A DNA stretch of 49,242 bases from positions 249,812 to 299,053 of the forward strand of contig CP070750.1 in the NCBI GenBank assembly GCA_020348385.1, read 5' to 3'. Source of the stretch: Candidatus Aminicenantota bacterium (lineage in GTDB: Bacteria; Acidobacteriota; Aminicenantia; Aminicenantales; Aminicenantaceae). Each line of letters begins with the position of its first letter. Positions within the stretch are counted from its first letter, which is position 1. Below, piece by piece: positions 1 through 8,561 of the stretch. The translations under genes and the position numbers were made by a program. The notes beneath the pieces are model-generated. The model was not told where the DNA came from. It saw only the letters and a list, made by a program, of their open reading frames with translations, and did no database searches.

Positions 1-1
1 G

Positions 2-715
2 CAGGAAGATAGGGAGATTCTGAAGCTATATGAGGGTCTGCGTGTGGCCGATGTCTCCGATGGGATGGACAAGTCCGGCCTGCACGGAATCGGGCTGGTC
101 GATCCGGAAATTTCGCCGCTGTGGAAAGATCCCGAGCGCTTTGCCCACAGGATCGCAGGAATCGCCGTGACCGCCCGTTATGTCACGACCCAAAGGCCGC
201 CTGCGGGAAAAATGGAACCGGAACAGTTCGACCGTTGGGAAGGTCAATTTTATACGGAGTTTTCCTCGGAACCGTTTGCCGATCTTATCCGGGAGGGAAC
301 GATTCTTGTCATCGACGATGTCGAAAACGCCGATGTGGGAAGCATCGGTTCTTACAACATCATGGATTGGGCCTCCAGGGGTTGTGTGGGCGTCATTACT
401 GATGCTTCAGCGCGGGACACCGATGAAATCATCACCGTCAAGATTCCCCTGTATCTGCGGAAACCTGGCAGGGGAATAAGACCCGGCCGGAACGAGATCG
501 AGTCCGTTAACCGCCCGGTGGATATTGGAGGAGCCCTGGTCATTCCAGGAGATGTGGTTGTCGCCGATGGAGACGGAGTCATCGTCGTTCCGCGAAAACA
601 CGCAAAAGAGGTGGCACAATTTGCTCTGGAAATCATGGAAAAAGACAAAGAAGGCCGACGGGAACTCTATAAAAAGCTAGGTCTTCCGCTGGATGAATCC
701 GTCAAAAAAAAATAG
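2..715 (+). CDS. RraA-like / HMG aldolase-family protein, 5' end outside window
   Basis: The frame is open to the first bases of the window, so the N-terminus is missing; the GTG at 44 is an internal valine (LRVADVSDGMD). The RraA/DlpA fold is recognisable from the SDGMD start, the TDASARD segment that carries the family Arg-Asp pair, and the C-terminal DIGGALVIPGDVVVADGDG followed by VIVVPR. Members either cleave 4-hydroxy-4-methyl-2-oxoglutarate and related keto acids in the cytoplasm with a divalent metal, or act as RNase E inhibitors. Conservation of the RD pair favours the aldolase/decarboxylase type, though the substrate cannot be read from sequence. A short intergenic stretch separates it from the secreted hydrolase downstream. 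Confidence 0.85.
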   Translation, partial: QEDREILKLYEGLRVADVSDGMDKSGLHGIGLVDPEISPLWKDPERFAHRIAGIAVTARYVTTQRPPAGKMEPEQFDRWEGQFYTEFSSEPFADLIREGTILVIDDVENADVGSIGSYNIMDWASRGCVGVITDASARDTDEIITVKIPLYLRKPGRGIRPGRNEIESVNRPVDIGGALVIPGDVVVADGDGVIVVPRKHAKEVAQFALEIMEKDKEGRRELYKKLGLPLDESVKKK

Positions 716-772
716 CCTCGTGCCTCTCTCCCGAATCTTTGGTATCATCTGTTCGAGAAAAGAGGTGTGAAG

Positions 773-1840
773 ATGACTCTTAAATCTTGCCGCTTGATCA
801 GGAACGGAGCCCTTATTATTCTGCTCTCTGGGCTGATTCCCTGCAATCCTTTTCCTTCTTGGCAGGAAGCTGAGAATCCAGTCTTTCAGAAAGGGATGGC
901 TTTCCCCACCTGGGTGGCCGAACAGTACGGCACGGCTGAATCCGACGAATCCCTTAGGATCCTTGCCCAGACAACCTGCACTGAATATGTCCAGCTCGTG
1001 CCGACCTGGTATCAGGAGAACCGGTTCTCGGATCTCATGATCCCGGACTATGAGGGGAGGACGGCCCGGATGGACTATCTCCGGCATGCCATCAATACCG
1101 TGCACAATTTGGGCCTCAAGGTTATGCTCAAGCCCCACGTCGATGCCTTCAACGGTGATTGGCGTGGGACCTTCCAGCCGGAGAATCCTGAAATCTGGTT
1201 TAGCAACTACACATCAATGTTGAAAACCTACGCCCAGGTAGCCAAGGAACAAGGAGTGGATATTTTTAGTGTGGGCTGTGAATTCGTGGAATTGACAATC
1301 CCAAATTTCACCCAGAACTGGAAGGAGGTAATCCAGGAAGTTCGGAATGTTTTTGATGGCCCCCTTATCTATGCCGCAAATTGGGGCAGGGAATCCCTGC
1401 AGGTGGAGTTCTGGGATGCGCTCGATTATATCGGCATCGATGCCTATTTCGGGCTGACAGAAAAATTCGACCTGACGATAGATGAGTTGGTGGTAGCCTG
1501 GAGACCTTTTGTTACGGAAATCGAATCCGTTCACCTGACCTGGCAGAAGCCCGTCATTCTAACCGAGATCGGATACAGAAGCATAAACGGGACAAACAGG
1601 CAGCCATGGGATTGGGAAGCGAGCGGCGAGGTAGATCTAGAAGAACAGGCCTTGTGTTACCAAGCGGTCATTCAAGTGTTCGGTGAAAAAACCTGGTTTG
1701 GAGGTATTTACTGGTGGAATTGGGAGCCTGACCCCACCTTGGGTGGGCCGACCGACAACTATTACACTCCACAAGGGAAACCTGCAGAAGCCATCCTGAA
1801 AAGATGGTACTGTGGCAAAAAAGGTAGCATCAGACGCTAG
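773..1840 (+). CDS. Secreted GH113-like TIM-barrel glycoside hydrolase
   Basis: A 355-residue protein with an N-terminal hydrophobic signal (ALIILLSGLIPC). The cysteine at about residue 24 could be a weak lipobox, but proline at -1 is atypical. The ATG at 773 is preferred over the GTG at 767 because AGAGG (761-765) lies 7 bases before it. The barrel resembles GH113 (beta-mannanase-like) and related clan GH-A enzymes: LGLKVMLKPHVD on a strand, a probable acid/base Glu at about 170 (FSVGCEFVE), and a probable nucleophile Glu at about 265 (PVILTEIGYRS), followed by GGIYWWNWEPDP. Substrate is unknown; beta-mannan or a related hexose polymer is a family-based guess. The 3' end overlaps the convergent gene by 4 bases. 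Confidence 0.75.
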   Translation: MTLKSCRLIRNGALIILLSGLIPCNPFPSWQEAENPVFQKGMAFPTWVAEQYGTAESDESLRILAQTTCTEYVQLVPTWYQENRFSDLMIPDYEGRTARMDYLRHAINTVHNLGLKVMLKPHVDAFNGDWRGTFQPENPEIWFSNYTSMLKTYAQVAKEQGVDIFSVGCEFVELTIPNFTQNWKEVIQEVRNVFDGPLIYAANWGRESLQVEFWDALDYIGIDAYFGLTEKFDLTIDELVVAWRPFVTEIESVHLTWQKPVILTEIGYRSINGTNRQPWDWEASGEVDLEEQALCYQAVIQVFGEKTWFGGIYWWNWEPDPTLGGPTDNYYTPQGKPAEAILKRWYCGKKGSIRR

Positions 1841-3051
1841 TCAGGTCGCTTATCTGTATCGAAATACAGCCTGGCGCTGAATTCACTATCCCGGTATTCC
1901 ATCGCATAAAAAGACGCATTTATGGCACCGAGTGGCTGCACAGCCAAGCCCAATGTCCTGCCATTGACCAATCGTTGAAGCACAGGTTGGGATATTGTGA
2001 TCAGTGTTTTACCGGACTGAGCTCCATTGACTTCAGTATCGACAATCATCTGGGTGTTGATGACATGATCAATGGGCTTTTGTTGACATAAATTTCTAAG
2101 CGTAACGGTTCCCTGATCCCATCCGGGATCTCCTCCCAAAATCTCGCTAACTCTTATCATGCCAAAATCTTTGACATCACCGCTGTTGCGCTGCACGGAA
2201 TACGTCGCCAGCTCCAGCAGACCGCCTCCAGATACCTTCATGTCGACGAACGCACTCATGTCCCAACGTAGGATCATGACCTGGGTTCCGCTGACGGTGA
2301 GAAGATCTATTTTTTCTCCCCTTTCCTCAGCGTGCCAGTCGTTGAAATTCATCTCTGGATATCGAGTATCGATTATGCTATCCTGTGTGACTTTGATTTT
2401 GTGCGCGAATGAAGCAGGATCGGGGATGGGTGGATGATAGGGTACAGGAACGCCTTTGTCAGGGCCGGCTGAAGCGACTTCGACGATATCCACTTTGACA
2501 TAATCCACGTCCACTCGATATTTTCCCAGCCCCCAGTCCATGAGGGCCATCTGCCCGAAAATCTTGTCCCCCGGTTTGGCATCAAAACCGCGGGTGGTCA
2601 TGCTGATGGTATGCCAGTTCGTCGTATCGGGAATATCGTATTCCATCAAGTGAGAATGGAAGTCTGTGGTTCTTTGGGTATTGAGATGCAGGTTAATGCG
2701 CCGCGGGGCATGGCTGATCCGTATCCGGGCTTCGATGCGGAATTCGAATCCCGGTTCATCCAGGCGGCTCAAGTCCATATCCGAGGAAACACACTTTTTG
2801 ACCAATGCCCACCAGATGTTTCGCCGGTCTTTTGTGGCGTCAACCAAAATGGACGCAAAACCATCCTCCAGGACAAAATCCATAGTTGCCGAGCCATCGC
2901 CTGTAAAAAATTCCCAGCCGTCAGGCGTTTTGGAGGCCACAGCAAAGGAAGGGCGGCAGAAATCATCAAGGAACTGGGGCGCTGCCCATTCGCAGAATAT
3001 CAAGCAGAAAAAAAGAAGCACAAAAAGTCGCTTGACACCGGAACATTTCAT
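1837..3051 (-). CDS. Secreted two-domain beta-sandwich protein, DNRLRE-like C-terminus
   Basis: A 404-residue protein with a signal peptide (LFVLLFFCLIFCEWAAPQ). Residues about 30-190 look like a carbohydrate-binding-type jelly roll (DGWEFFTGDGSATMDF, then WHTISMTT and YRVDVDYVKVDIVEV). Residues about 225-400 have the pattern of DNRLRE/CBM96-like domains: an early SIIDTRYPEMNFND, then VMILRWDMSAF, and a late FSARLYFD. Such domains occur on exported glycan-active or adhesive proteins. No catalytic motif is visible. It is probably monocistronic, with a Shine-Dalgarno AGGAGG just upstream of the ATG. A role in binding polysaccharide outside the cell, next to the GH113-like enzyme, is inference. 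Confidence 0.6.
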   Translation of the reverse strand: MKCSGVKRLFVLLFFCLIFCEWAAPQFLDDFCRPSFAVASKTPDGWEFFTGDGSATMDFVLEDGFASILVDATKDRRNIWWALVKKCVSSDMDLSRLDEPGFEFRIEARIRISHAPRRINLHLNTQRTTDFHSHLMEYDIPDTTNWHTISMTTRGFDAKPGDKIFGQMALMDWGLGKYRVDVDYVKVDIVEVASAGPDKGVPVPYHPPIPDPASFAHKIKVTQDSIIDTRYPEMNFNDWHAEERGEKIDLLTVSGTQVMILRWDMSAFVDMKVSGGGLLELATYSVQRNSGDVKDFGMIRVSEILGGDPGWDQGTVTLRNLCQQKPIDHVINTQMIVDTEVNGAQSGKTLITISQPVLQRLVNGRTLGLAVQPLGAINASFYAMEYRDSEFSARLYFDTDKRPD

Positions 3052-3097
3052 CTAACGCCTCCTCTCCCAGATCATTCGGCCGGGAATCCCATTGAGG

Positions 3098-3127
3098 AGT
3101 CTAGAGTCAGGCACACTATTTTGTCAA
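3098..3127 (-). promoter_or_regulatory. Candidate sigma-70 promoter for the gene at 1837-3051
   Basis: Read on the minus strand, a perfect TTGACA (3127-3122) is followed after 18 bases by TAGACT (3103-3098), a 4/6 match to the -10 box. The predicted start of transcription lies about 45 bases before the ATG at 3051. The -10 is weak, so this is tentative. Confidence 0.35.
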
Positions 3128-3229
3128 GCCCGCGATCAACAAACGGAAGTTTGAGAACAGGGTATCCAATGAAGCGCGCGTTTTTCTTGACAAGCCGGGC
3201 ATAAAATTTAAAAAAAATCAATAAATCAC

Positions 3230-3258
3230 TTGACAAATAATTATATTTGCTTTATATT
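3230..3258 (+). promoter_or_regulatory. Strong sigma-70 promoter with palindromic operator candidate in the spacer
   Basis: TTGACA (3230-3235), a 17-base spacer, then TATATT (3253-3258): near-consensus, and placed to transcribe the regulator at 3292. Inside the spacer lies a 6-4-6 inverted repeat, CAAATA-ATTA-TATTTG (3234-3249), which overlaps the end of the -35 box. That is a typical place for a repressor site, and the first gene of the unit is a winged-helix DNA-binding protein, so autoregulation is a reasonable inference. Confidence 0.6.
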
Positions 3259-3291
3259 TTTAAATGGAATGAAATTATTAGGAAAAAGCCA

Positions 3292-3837
3292 ATGATTGAT
3301 CTTATTCGTATCCTAGGATCGGAGCATATCTTTTCGATTATCGATTTTATCCAAAAAAATCCGGGTCAAAACGCTTCTTCTATCGCCTCGAGTTTGAACA
3401 TCCACACCGTTACTGTTCAGCGTGCTCTGGAAACACTCGCGAAATACAGCTTTGTGGATGTCGAAGAAAAAAGGGGCGTGGGAAGGCCTTCGAGGAACTT
3501 CTCCTATCGCGGAGGGAAACTGACAATCGATCTGAATGATCTTTTTTCCGACTATGACCTTAAAAACGATATCATCCGGGAATCGGGGAATCCGGATATC
3601 TCATTCAGCTACGACGTCGACAAAGAGACGGTGAATGCGATCCTTTTTGGCGGGAAAAAGGGTAACAAGATCAAGCTAGATGTCAAAACCGGAAGATTTC
3701 TCTGGCTTGTCCCTCCCCCTGATTCGAAAGGTGAAACGATCGAAAACATCTGCCACGAGGCAGGAGTCCCGCTTATCGATGCCATCAGATTCTGCCTAAA
3801 AATGCAGGAGCTCGATGTGTTGGAGGTTATCCGATGA
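3292..3837 (+). CDS. Winged-helix transcriptional regulator
   Basis: A 181-residue protein. The first 75 residues form an ArsR/MarR-like winged helix: HIFSIIDFIQKNPGQNASSI, SLNIHTVTVQRALETL as the recognition region, and a wing with RGVGRPSRNFSY. The remaining 100 residues (LTIDLNDLFSDYDLKND onward) match nothing I recognise; GRFLWLVPPP and the helical tail may be a ligand or dimerisation domain. The ATG at 3292 has AGGA ten bases upstream and is preferred to the TTG at 3247, which would lie over the promoter. It overlaps the membrane protein gene by ATGA, so the two are translationally coupled. It probably controls its own operon. Confidence 0.75.
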   Translation: MIDLIRILGSEHIFSIIDFIQKNPGQNASSIASSLNIHTVTVQRALETLAKYSFVDVEEKRGVGRPSRNFSYRGGKLTIDLNDLFSDYDLKNDIIRESGNPDISFSYDVDKETVNAILFGGKKGNKIKLDVKTGRFLWLVPPPDSKGETIENICHEAGVPLIDAIRFCLKMQELDVLEVIR

Positions 3838-4523
3838 ATCTTTTATCCATATTGCTGGTTTTTCTGGGAATGCTCATTCTGTATTTTGGCATTCACTTGG
3901 TTATCAACAGGGGCAAGATCAAATTCGATTACCTCGTCATCGCCATCCTTTACTCATTCGCGATCGGCGTCCCTGTAGCTTATTACAGCGGTTCTCCCGA
4001 CAAATTCATGCCTGTATTTTACGTGATTTATTATACTGTTTTTCTTCTTCCCTTTTTCGGGTATGAATTCTACAAATGTTTCAGAGGCCGCCAAACCTGG
4101 GGACCGTTTCTCCTGATCTTTATCGGGATAATCTTGATACTTCTAAGTCCCGTGTTGGAACACCCGGTGAAATTTATCAGTATCCTTTCCGGCCTGGCGC
4201 TTATCTCCGGATATTTTTTCCATTTATTCCGCTACCCTCACTTGAATGCCATGTGGCTGGCCGATATGGCAAAAAAGGCGGCGGAAAACATTGAAAAGGA
4301 CTGCCGGTACAGCCCCAAGCCTGTGATCGTTACGACCCCTTCCAAAAAAACAAGCTGCACATCCGCCATAGGTCTTTATCTGCTCTTCAAGAAAAATAGA
4401 TCCATTGTCAGAATGTCTAAAGACTTCCATCAGAAGCTGGGCAGGCCCAACATGGAGGAGTATGCGAAGGAACTTGTCAAAAGAATTAAGAAGAAAACTG
4501 AGGACGAAGGCAAGACTCTGTAG
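3834..4523 (+). CDS. Five-helix membrane protein of unknown function
   Basis: A 229-residue protein with about five transmembrane segments (roughly residues 3-25, 31-53, 60-82, 89-110 and 115-137). A lysine-rich cytoplasmic tail of about 90 residues follows, including TTPSKKTSCTSAIGLYLLFKK and a final KRIKKKTEDEGK. I do not recognise the family. The start codon overlaps the stop of the winged-helix regulator, an arrangement often seen when a membrane protein senses or controls a regulator, but nothing in the sequence proves interaction. The gene for an exported protein begins 29 bases downstream. Confidence 0.7.
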   Translation: MNLLSILLVFLGMLILYFGIHLVINRGKIKFDYLVIAILYSFAIGVPVAYYSGSPDKFMPVFYVIYYTVFLLPFFGYEFYKCFRGRQTWGPFLLIFIGIILILLSPVLEHPVKFISILSGLALISGYFFHLFRYPHLNAMWLADMAKKAAENIEKDCRYSPKPVIVTTPSKKTSCTSAIGLYLLFKKNRSIVRMSKDFHQKLGRPNMEEYAKELVKRIKKKTEDEGKTL

Positions 4524-4552
4524 ATAAATATCCCAAATTTAGGAGAATAAAT

Positions 4553-5488
4553 ATGAAAAAACACCTTATCCTTTTTCTTGTCGTGATCTCTGTTTTATTG
4601 GTTTTAGCGGAAGTCATGTTCGGCCAGGAAAAAACGATAGACCTTGCCGCAGAATATGATCTTTCTCTCAGAGAGACCTCCGGTGATGTGAGTTATTACA
4701 AGATGAGGACAGTCTATTACCACGGGAATTCGATGGGCATAACCCATTCAATAGACGAGCTGATCACATCATTCAAGAGAGAAGCGGTCAAGATCGAAAA
4801 AAGTACACACCTGGTTAAATTCACCTGGAAAGCGGCAAAAATAGGGCATCAGACAAAACTCCAAGAAAAGATCAGCAACTGGAAAATTCTTCCTTATGCA
4901 GACGGATTCGCCTATCAGCTCGATTTTAAACACTTTGATTTTCCTGGTCAAATCGATTTCAGTCCCATCCCCGGCACACTCCAAGGGATGAAATTCATGG
5001 TCAACATCCTCGATGCGCATGCTCAGTTCGACCTGCTCCGGACAGAGTCAGCAGGTGGTATAAGCCAAATCAAAAAAACAGGAGACAAGATATCCAACCC
5101 TGGTGCAGGTGAGAGCACAGCCTGGGATTTCAATACTTTTATTCAGGACTCAGACTTTACCAATGGAGCGTACGAAACCATGTTCACAGGGATCTGTATG
5201 GTAGATGGAAAAAAATGCGCGGTCCTCGAATACATCAACACAGAATCCCGGATCAAAAACAAAGCCCAAGTGACTCCCAAAATGACTATCGAACAGGAAG
5301 GGACCTCGAATTTCTGGGGCCGCATTTTTATCGATCTCGAGACAGGAAGTCTCATAAAGGGAGATCTTTTCGAGTATGTTGTGATGCATGCCACCATGCC
5401 GGGTCAGAGTCAACCGATGAGGCTCTTCGAAAGACGCCTGGTCGAGATCTGGAACATATCTGAGGAGAAATACAATGAAGAACTTTAA
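4553..5488 (+). CDS. Exported protein of unknown function (related to the next gene)
   Basis: A 311-residue protein with a signal peptide (KHLILFLVVISVLLVLAEVMFGQ, cleavage near residue 24). AGGAG lies just before the ATG. The mature part is predicted to be mostly beta strand and has no motif I know. Its C-terminal half (ICMVDGKKCAVLEY, then GRIFIDLETGSLIKGDLFEYVV) lines up in order with LVHDRPSYVVEF and GDLYIDMESHWVRKVVMWELVV of the following gene, so the two are diverged paralogues. It sits third in the regulator/membrane/exported-protein unit and overlaps the next gene by 14 bases. Periplasmic location is inferred. Confidence 0.7.
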   Translation: MKKHLILFLVVISVLLVLAEVMFGQEKTIDLAAEYDLSLRETSGDVSYYKMRTVYYHGNSMGITHSIDELITSFKREAVKIEKSTHLVKFTWKAAKIGHQTKLQEKISNWKILPYADGFAYQLDFKHFDFPGQIDFSPIPGTLQGMKFMVNILDAHAQFDLLRTESAGGISQIKKTGDKISNPGAGESTAWDFNTFIQDSDFTNGAYETMFTGICMVDGKKCAVLEYINTESRIKNKAQVTPKMTIEQEGTSNFWGRIFIDLETGSLIKGDLFEYVVMHATMPGQSQPMRLFERRLVEIWNISEEKYNEEL

Positions 5489-6467
5489 ATCAGTATGTGT
5501 TGTCGTTTTGGCGATCATTTTGATCAGTGTAGGATGTTCCATCAACAGGTCTGAAGAAAAATTCTCCGAGCAATTCATTTCTCATTTAAGGCAGGAATTC
5601 GATCTCGGTAGAGAGCGCTCTCCCGAGAAGCAGTACTATTCGATCGAGACTAAGCTTGTCCATTACGCTCTGGATGGGAAACGATCGAGTGTCGGCACTT
5701 TATTCCTACACTTGGAAACGATCCCCGGAAGCATATCAGGCAAAAACGAAAATGAATACGTGTGCAGAAAATTCACGGTACAAAGAGGAACTGATTCCTC
5801 TACCTCTATCCCGGATCTCGAAGGATGGTCCTACAGCTATCGATTCGGCCTTGACGACCAAGGACAGGTTTTCGGGATCGACCATAATCGGTTCGAAAAC
5901 CTGAAAAACAGTGATGGCCAGCCATTCCCTCCGGATACATCCTATTTCGTATACAACACTTTTATCGATTTCCACGGATTTTGTGATGTGTTTGCAAACA
6001 GAATCGAGGAGGGAAAGGGCATCCAAGATTTGATAGCTCTCGGGGATAAAATTGTTCATGCTGCTGCTTTTACAGAACCACCGGTCAACCTGGGGAGCAA
6101 TGTCGCAGAAGGATCCACCTTCCAAAACGGCGAAGTGACACTAGAACTAAAGGGGCTGTCCCTTGTCCATGATAGACCTTCCTATGTGGTTGAATTCGAT
6201 TCCGGAGAAAGTTCATTCAACATGATCATGCAACCCATGCCGAATTTGCAGGTAGAAACGACAGGGAGTTCTCATTACAAAGGCGACCTTTATATCGACA
6301 TGGAATCGCATTGGGTGCGGAAGGTTGTGATGTGGGAACTTGTGGTGAGCGAAACCTCTTTGCCTGTGGCTCCGCATAAGGTCAACTCCGTGATCGAGCG
6401 AACAACAATCATCCAAAATCTGAACCAAACAGAGTTCCTGGAGGGGCTTGAGAAAATCGTGAATTAG
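5475..6467 (+). CDS. Lipoprotein of unknown function (related to the previous gene)
   Basis: A 330-residue protein whose signal ends in a good lipobox (ISVGC, Cys about 21), so it is probably anchored in a membrane. GAGGAG precedes the ATG at 5475, inside the 3' end of the previous gene. The body shares architecture with that gene product: an N-terminal beta-rich region, a short helical link (IQDLIALGDKIVHAAAF), and a C-terminal block with GDLYIDMESHWVRKVVMWELVV. No catalytic signature is visible. It is the last gene of the unit, and its stop codon abuts that of nagA on the other strand with no base between. Confidence 0.7.
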   Translation: MKNFKSVCVVVLAIILISVGCSINRSEEKFSEQFISHLRQEFDLGRERSPEKQYYSIETKLVHYALDGKRSSVGTLFLHLETIPGSISGKNENEYVCRKFTVQRGTDSSTSIPDLEGWSYSYRFGLDDQGQVFGIDHNRFENLKNSDGQPFPPDTSYFVYNTFIDFHGFCDVFANRIEEGKGIQDLIALGDKIVHAAAFTEPPVNLGSNVAEGSTFQNGEVTLELKGLSLVHDRPSYVVEFDSGESSFNMIMQPMPNLQVETTGSSHYKGDLYIDMESHWVRKVVMWELVVSETSLPVAPHKVNSVIERTTIIQNLNQTEFLEGLEKIVN

Positions 6468-7637
6468 CTATAATCGTGGTTCTCCGTGGACAAATTCGCC
6501 CCGGAGCATAGTTGCCAAAACGTTAAAATCTCTGTCAAGGATGGCCAAATTCGCGTATTTTCCAGCTATGATGCTCCCGATTCTCCTCCCCAGACCGAGG
6601 ACTTGGGCAGGATTTAAGGATGCCATATTCACAGCCTGGTTCAAGCTGACTCCTGTCCAATCGATCATATTTTTTACCGCTTTGTTCAGCGTCAGAACAC
6701 TTCCTGCCAGTACATCGGTGCCCTTCAGAGTCGCCCTCTGTCCCCTAACATCTATCTCCCTATCTCCCCAGTGATAAACACCATCCCCTTCCCCGGTAGC
6801 CTTCAAGGAATCCGTGATCAAACATATTTTCGACGGATCTTTTCGGGCAACCACCAATCTCAAAGTGGCAGGATGAAGATGAATGCCATCGGTTATCAGT
6901 TCGGCCGTGACTTCTTCAGCGTCCAGAACAGCACCTACAACCCCAGGTTCTCTGTGATCAAATCCTCTCATGGCATTGAAAAGGTGGGTGGCGTGGGTGA
7001 TCCCCCTTTGGAAACTTTCCAATGCTTGCTTATAAGTAGCATCTGAATGCCCGACGGCTACGACAAAATCCTTCTTTTTCAACATGGAGATATAATCCAT
7101 GTTATCCCCGATCTCGGGAGCTAGGGAAATGATGATATTCATCCCCTGAACGGCTTTTATCAGACGGTCGACTTCGGCATCGGTCATTTCTTTGATAAAA
7201 TTCGGGTCCTGAGCTCCCTTTCTTTCGATGTTCAAGAACGGGCCTTCAACATGGGCTCCTAATATTTCTGAGGGGAGCCGTTGTCCAGCGGCCTTTTTTA
7301 TCGTTTTCACCGCTTCGATAACCAAGTCCAAAGATACCGACATGGTGGATCCCAGGAACCCGGTGACACCGGACCGGGATTGGTGGACGGCGATCCGACT
7401 GAGGCTATCCTCCTTGCAATCCATGACATCTTTGCCCAGAGCTCCATGCAGATGCAGGTCCACAAGTCCTGGCGCGATATAAGCATCGCCATAATCTATA
7501 ATTTTGTGATTTTCGTTCACCATCTCATCGGATGGTCCGAAGACTCCTGCGATCTTTTCTCCCTCGATCGATACGAATCCGGGAGTGAGGACTCTATCCG
7601 GAAGAACCACACTCCCTTTGAGAATTATCTTATGCAT
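6468..7637 (-). CDS. nagA: N-acetylglucosamine-6-phosphate deacetylase (NagA)
   Basis: A 389-residue amidohydrolase that converts GlcNAc-6-phosphate to glucosamine-6-phosphate and acetate in the cytoplasm. All key residues are visible: a metal-binding HxH (H62, H64 in DLHLHGALG), metal Glu131 in HVEGPFLN, His197 (GHSDATY), His218 (THLFNAMRG), a substrate loop ITDGIHLHP, and catalytic Asp276 in LITDSLKATG. The HxH pair places it with binuclear Bacillus-type NagA rather than the E. coli HxQ type. Length is normal. It is the last gene of the amino-sugar operon, 5 bases after the deacetylase gene, and its product is the direct substrate of NagB encoded in the same operon. Confidence 0.95.
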   Translation of the reverse strand: MHKIILKGSVVLPDRVLTPGFVSIEGEKIAGVFGPSDEMVNENHKIIDYGDAYIAPGLVDLHLHGALGKDVMDCKEDSLSRIAVHQSRSGVTGFLGSTMSVSLDLVIEAVKTIKKAAGQRLPSEILGAHVEGPFLNIERKGAQDPNFIKEMTDAEVDRLIKAVQGMNIIISLAPEIGDNMDYISMLKKKDFVVAVGHSDATYKQALESFQRGITHATHLFNAMRGFDHREPGVVGAVLDAEEVTAELITDGIHLHPATLRLVVARKDPSKICLITDSLKATGEGDGVYHWGDREIDVRGQRATLKGTDVLAGSVLTLNKAVKNMIDWTGVSLNQAVNMASLNPAQVLGLGRRIGSIIAGKYANLAILDRDFNVLATMLRGEFVHGEPRL

Positions 7638-7642
7638 GGAAA

Positions 7643-8503
7643 TTATTTTTGCGCTTGGAGTTTCCGGTAATCGGTCAATTGAATGTTTCGCTTTTCGACG
7701 ATTCTTTTAATCTTCTTGCTGGTCAGCGCTTTTGTGACGGCTGCTCTGTGGAGCGCCACATCTTTCAGACCCTCCGGGTTCGCGTCGACCAGAGCCCGCG
7801 CTTCGGGCGTATCCAATCCCGGGTGGACCACCAGGAGCCAGAGGCCGGGTCCCAGCTTTTTCAATTCTTCGGCAAGCGCTTTCTCTTTCCTCTTGTAAGG
7901 GACCTCATAGATGCTCACACGGTCCCCTTCGTAACCCTGTGAGATGGGGACACCATAATCCTGGGATATGCGCTTGACGATGTCATGGAGCTCGGGAGTG
8001 GCTCTGGCTGTGCCCATGTGTGTGTCGACATACTGGATATCGATTTTTCGCCTCAGAGCCAGTTCCACCTGTGCTCTCAATTCTTTCTCTACCTCCTCTA
8101 GGCTGGGATTTGCGGCCAGAAAGGCCTCTTCGGTCTGATAAAAATATCCGTCCTCATCCACAAGGCTGGGGACTTCTGTCACCGGCAGGACCGGTTTCCA
8201 TCTGTAATCCCGCCATTCACCATTCAAAGCCAGATGGACGCCTATACACCAACCCGGATTTTCCCGCGTAATCCGCGCGGCCTCTTCGAACCAGGGCGCT
8301 ATCGTGAGTATGGAAGAGCAAGTCAGTATCCCTTGTTCGAATCCCTTTGCGATGGCCATGTTGGCAGCATGGGTCATCCCGAAATCGTCTCCCCGGACAA
8401 TGAGCTGAACGGATTCATTCGCAGCATTCAATTTGGCGTTATAACCCATGTATAAAAGGACCACGCTACACAGTAATCCAAAAATCGAACAGTATCTTTT
8501 CAT
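7643..8503 (-). CDS. Exported YdjC/ChbG-family carbohydrate deacetylase
   Basis: YdjC/ChbG enzymes remove acetyl groups from chitooligosaccharides using one divalent metal. Counted from the ATG at 8512, motifs are RGDDFGM (Asp42/Asp43), IGVHLALNGEW (His93) and YVDTHMGTA (Asp163, His165). The last is DTHMG rather than the usual DSHxH. The ATG at 8503 is preferred because AAAGGA lies eight bases upstream of it, whereas it touches the ATG at 8512. The N-terminus is a hydrophobic signal (IFGLLCSVVLLYMGYNA), so the enzyme is probably periplasmic; characterised ChbG is cytoplasmic. In this operon it may deacetylate oligosaccharides released by the GH18 enzyme before uptake. Confidence 0.85.
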   Translation of the reverse strand: MKRYCSIFGLLCSVVLLYMGYNAKLNAANESVQLIVRGDDFGMTHAANMAIAKGFEQGILTCSSILTIAPWFEEAARITRENPGWCIGVHLALNGEWRDYRWKPVLPVTEVPSLVDEDGYFYQTEEAFLAANPSLEEVEKELRAQVELALRRKIDIQYVDTHMGTARATPELHDIVKRISQDYGVPISQGYEGDRVSIYEVPYKRKEKALAEELKKLGPGLWLLVVHPGLDTPEARALVDANPEGLKDVALHRAAVTKALTSKKIKRIVEKRNIQLTDYRKLQAQK

Positions 8504-8561
8504 GCCTCTCATCCTTTAATATCGATTTATTTCCTTTCCTTATTTGCCAAATGCCTTTCAT

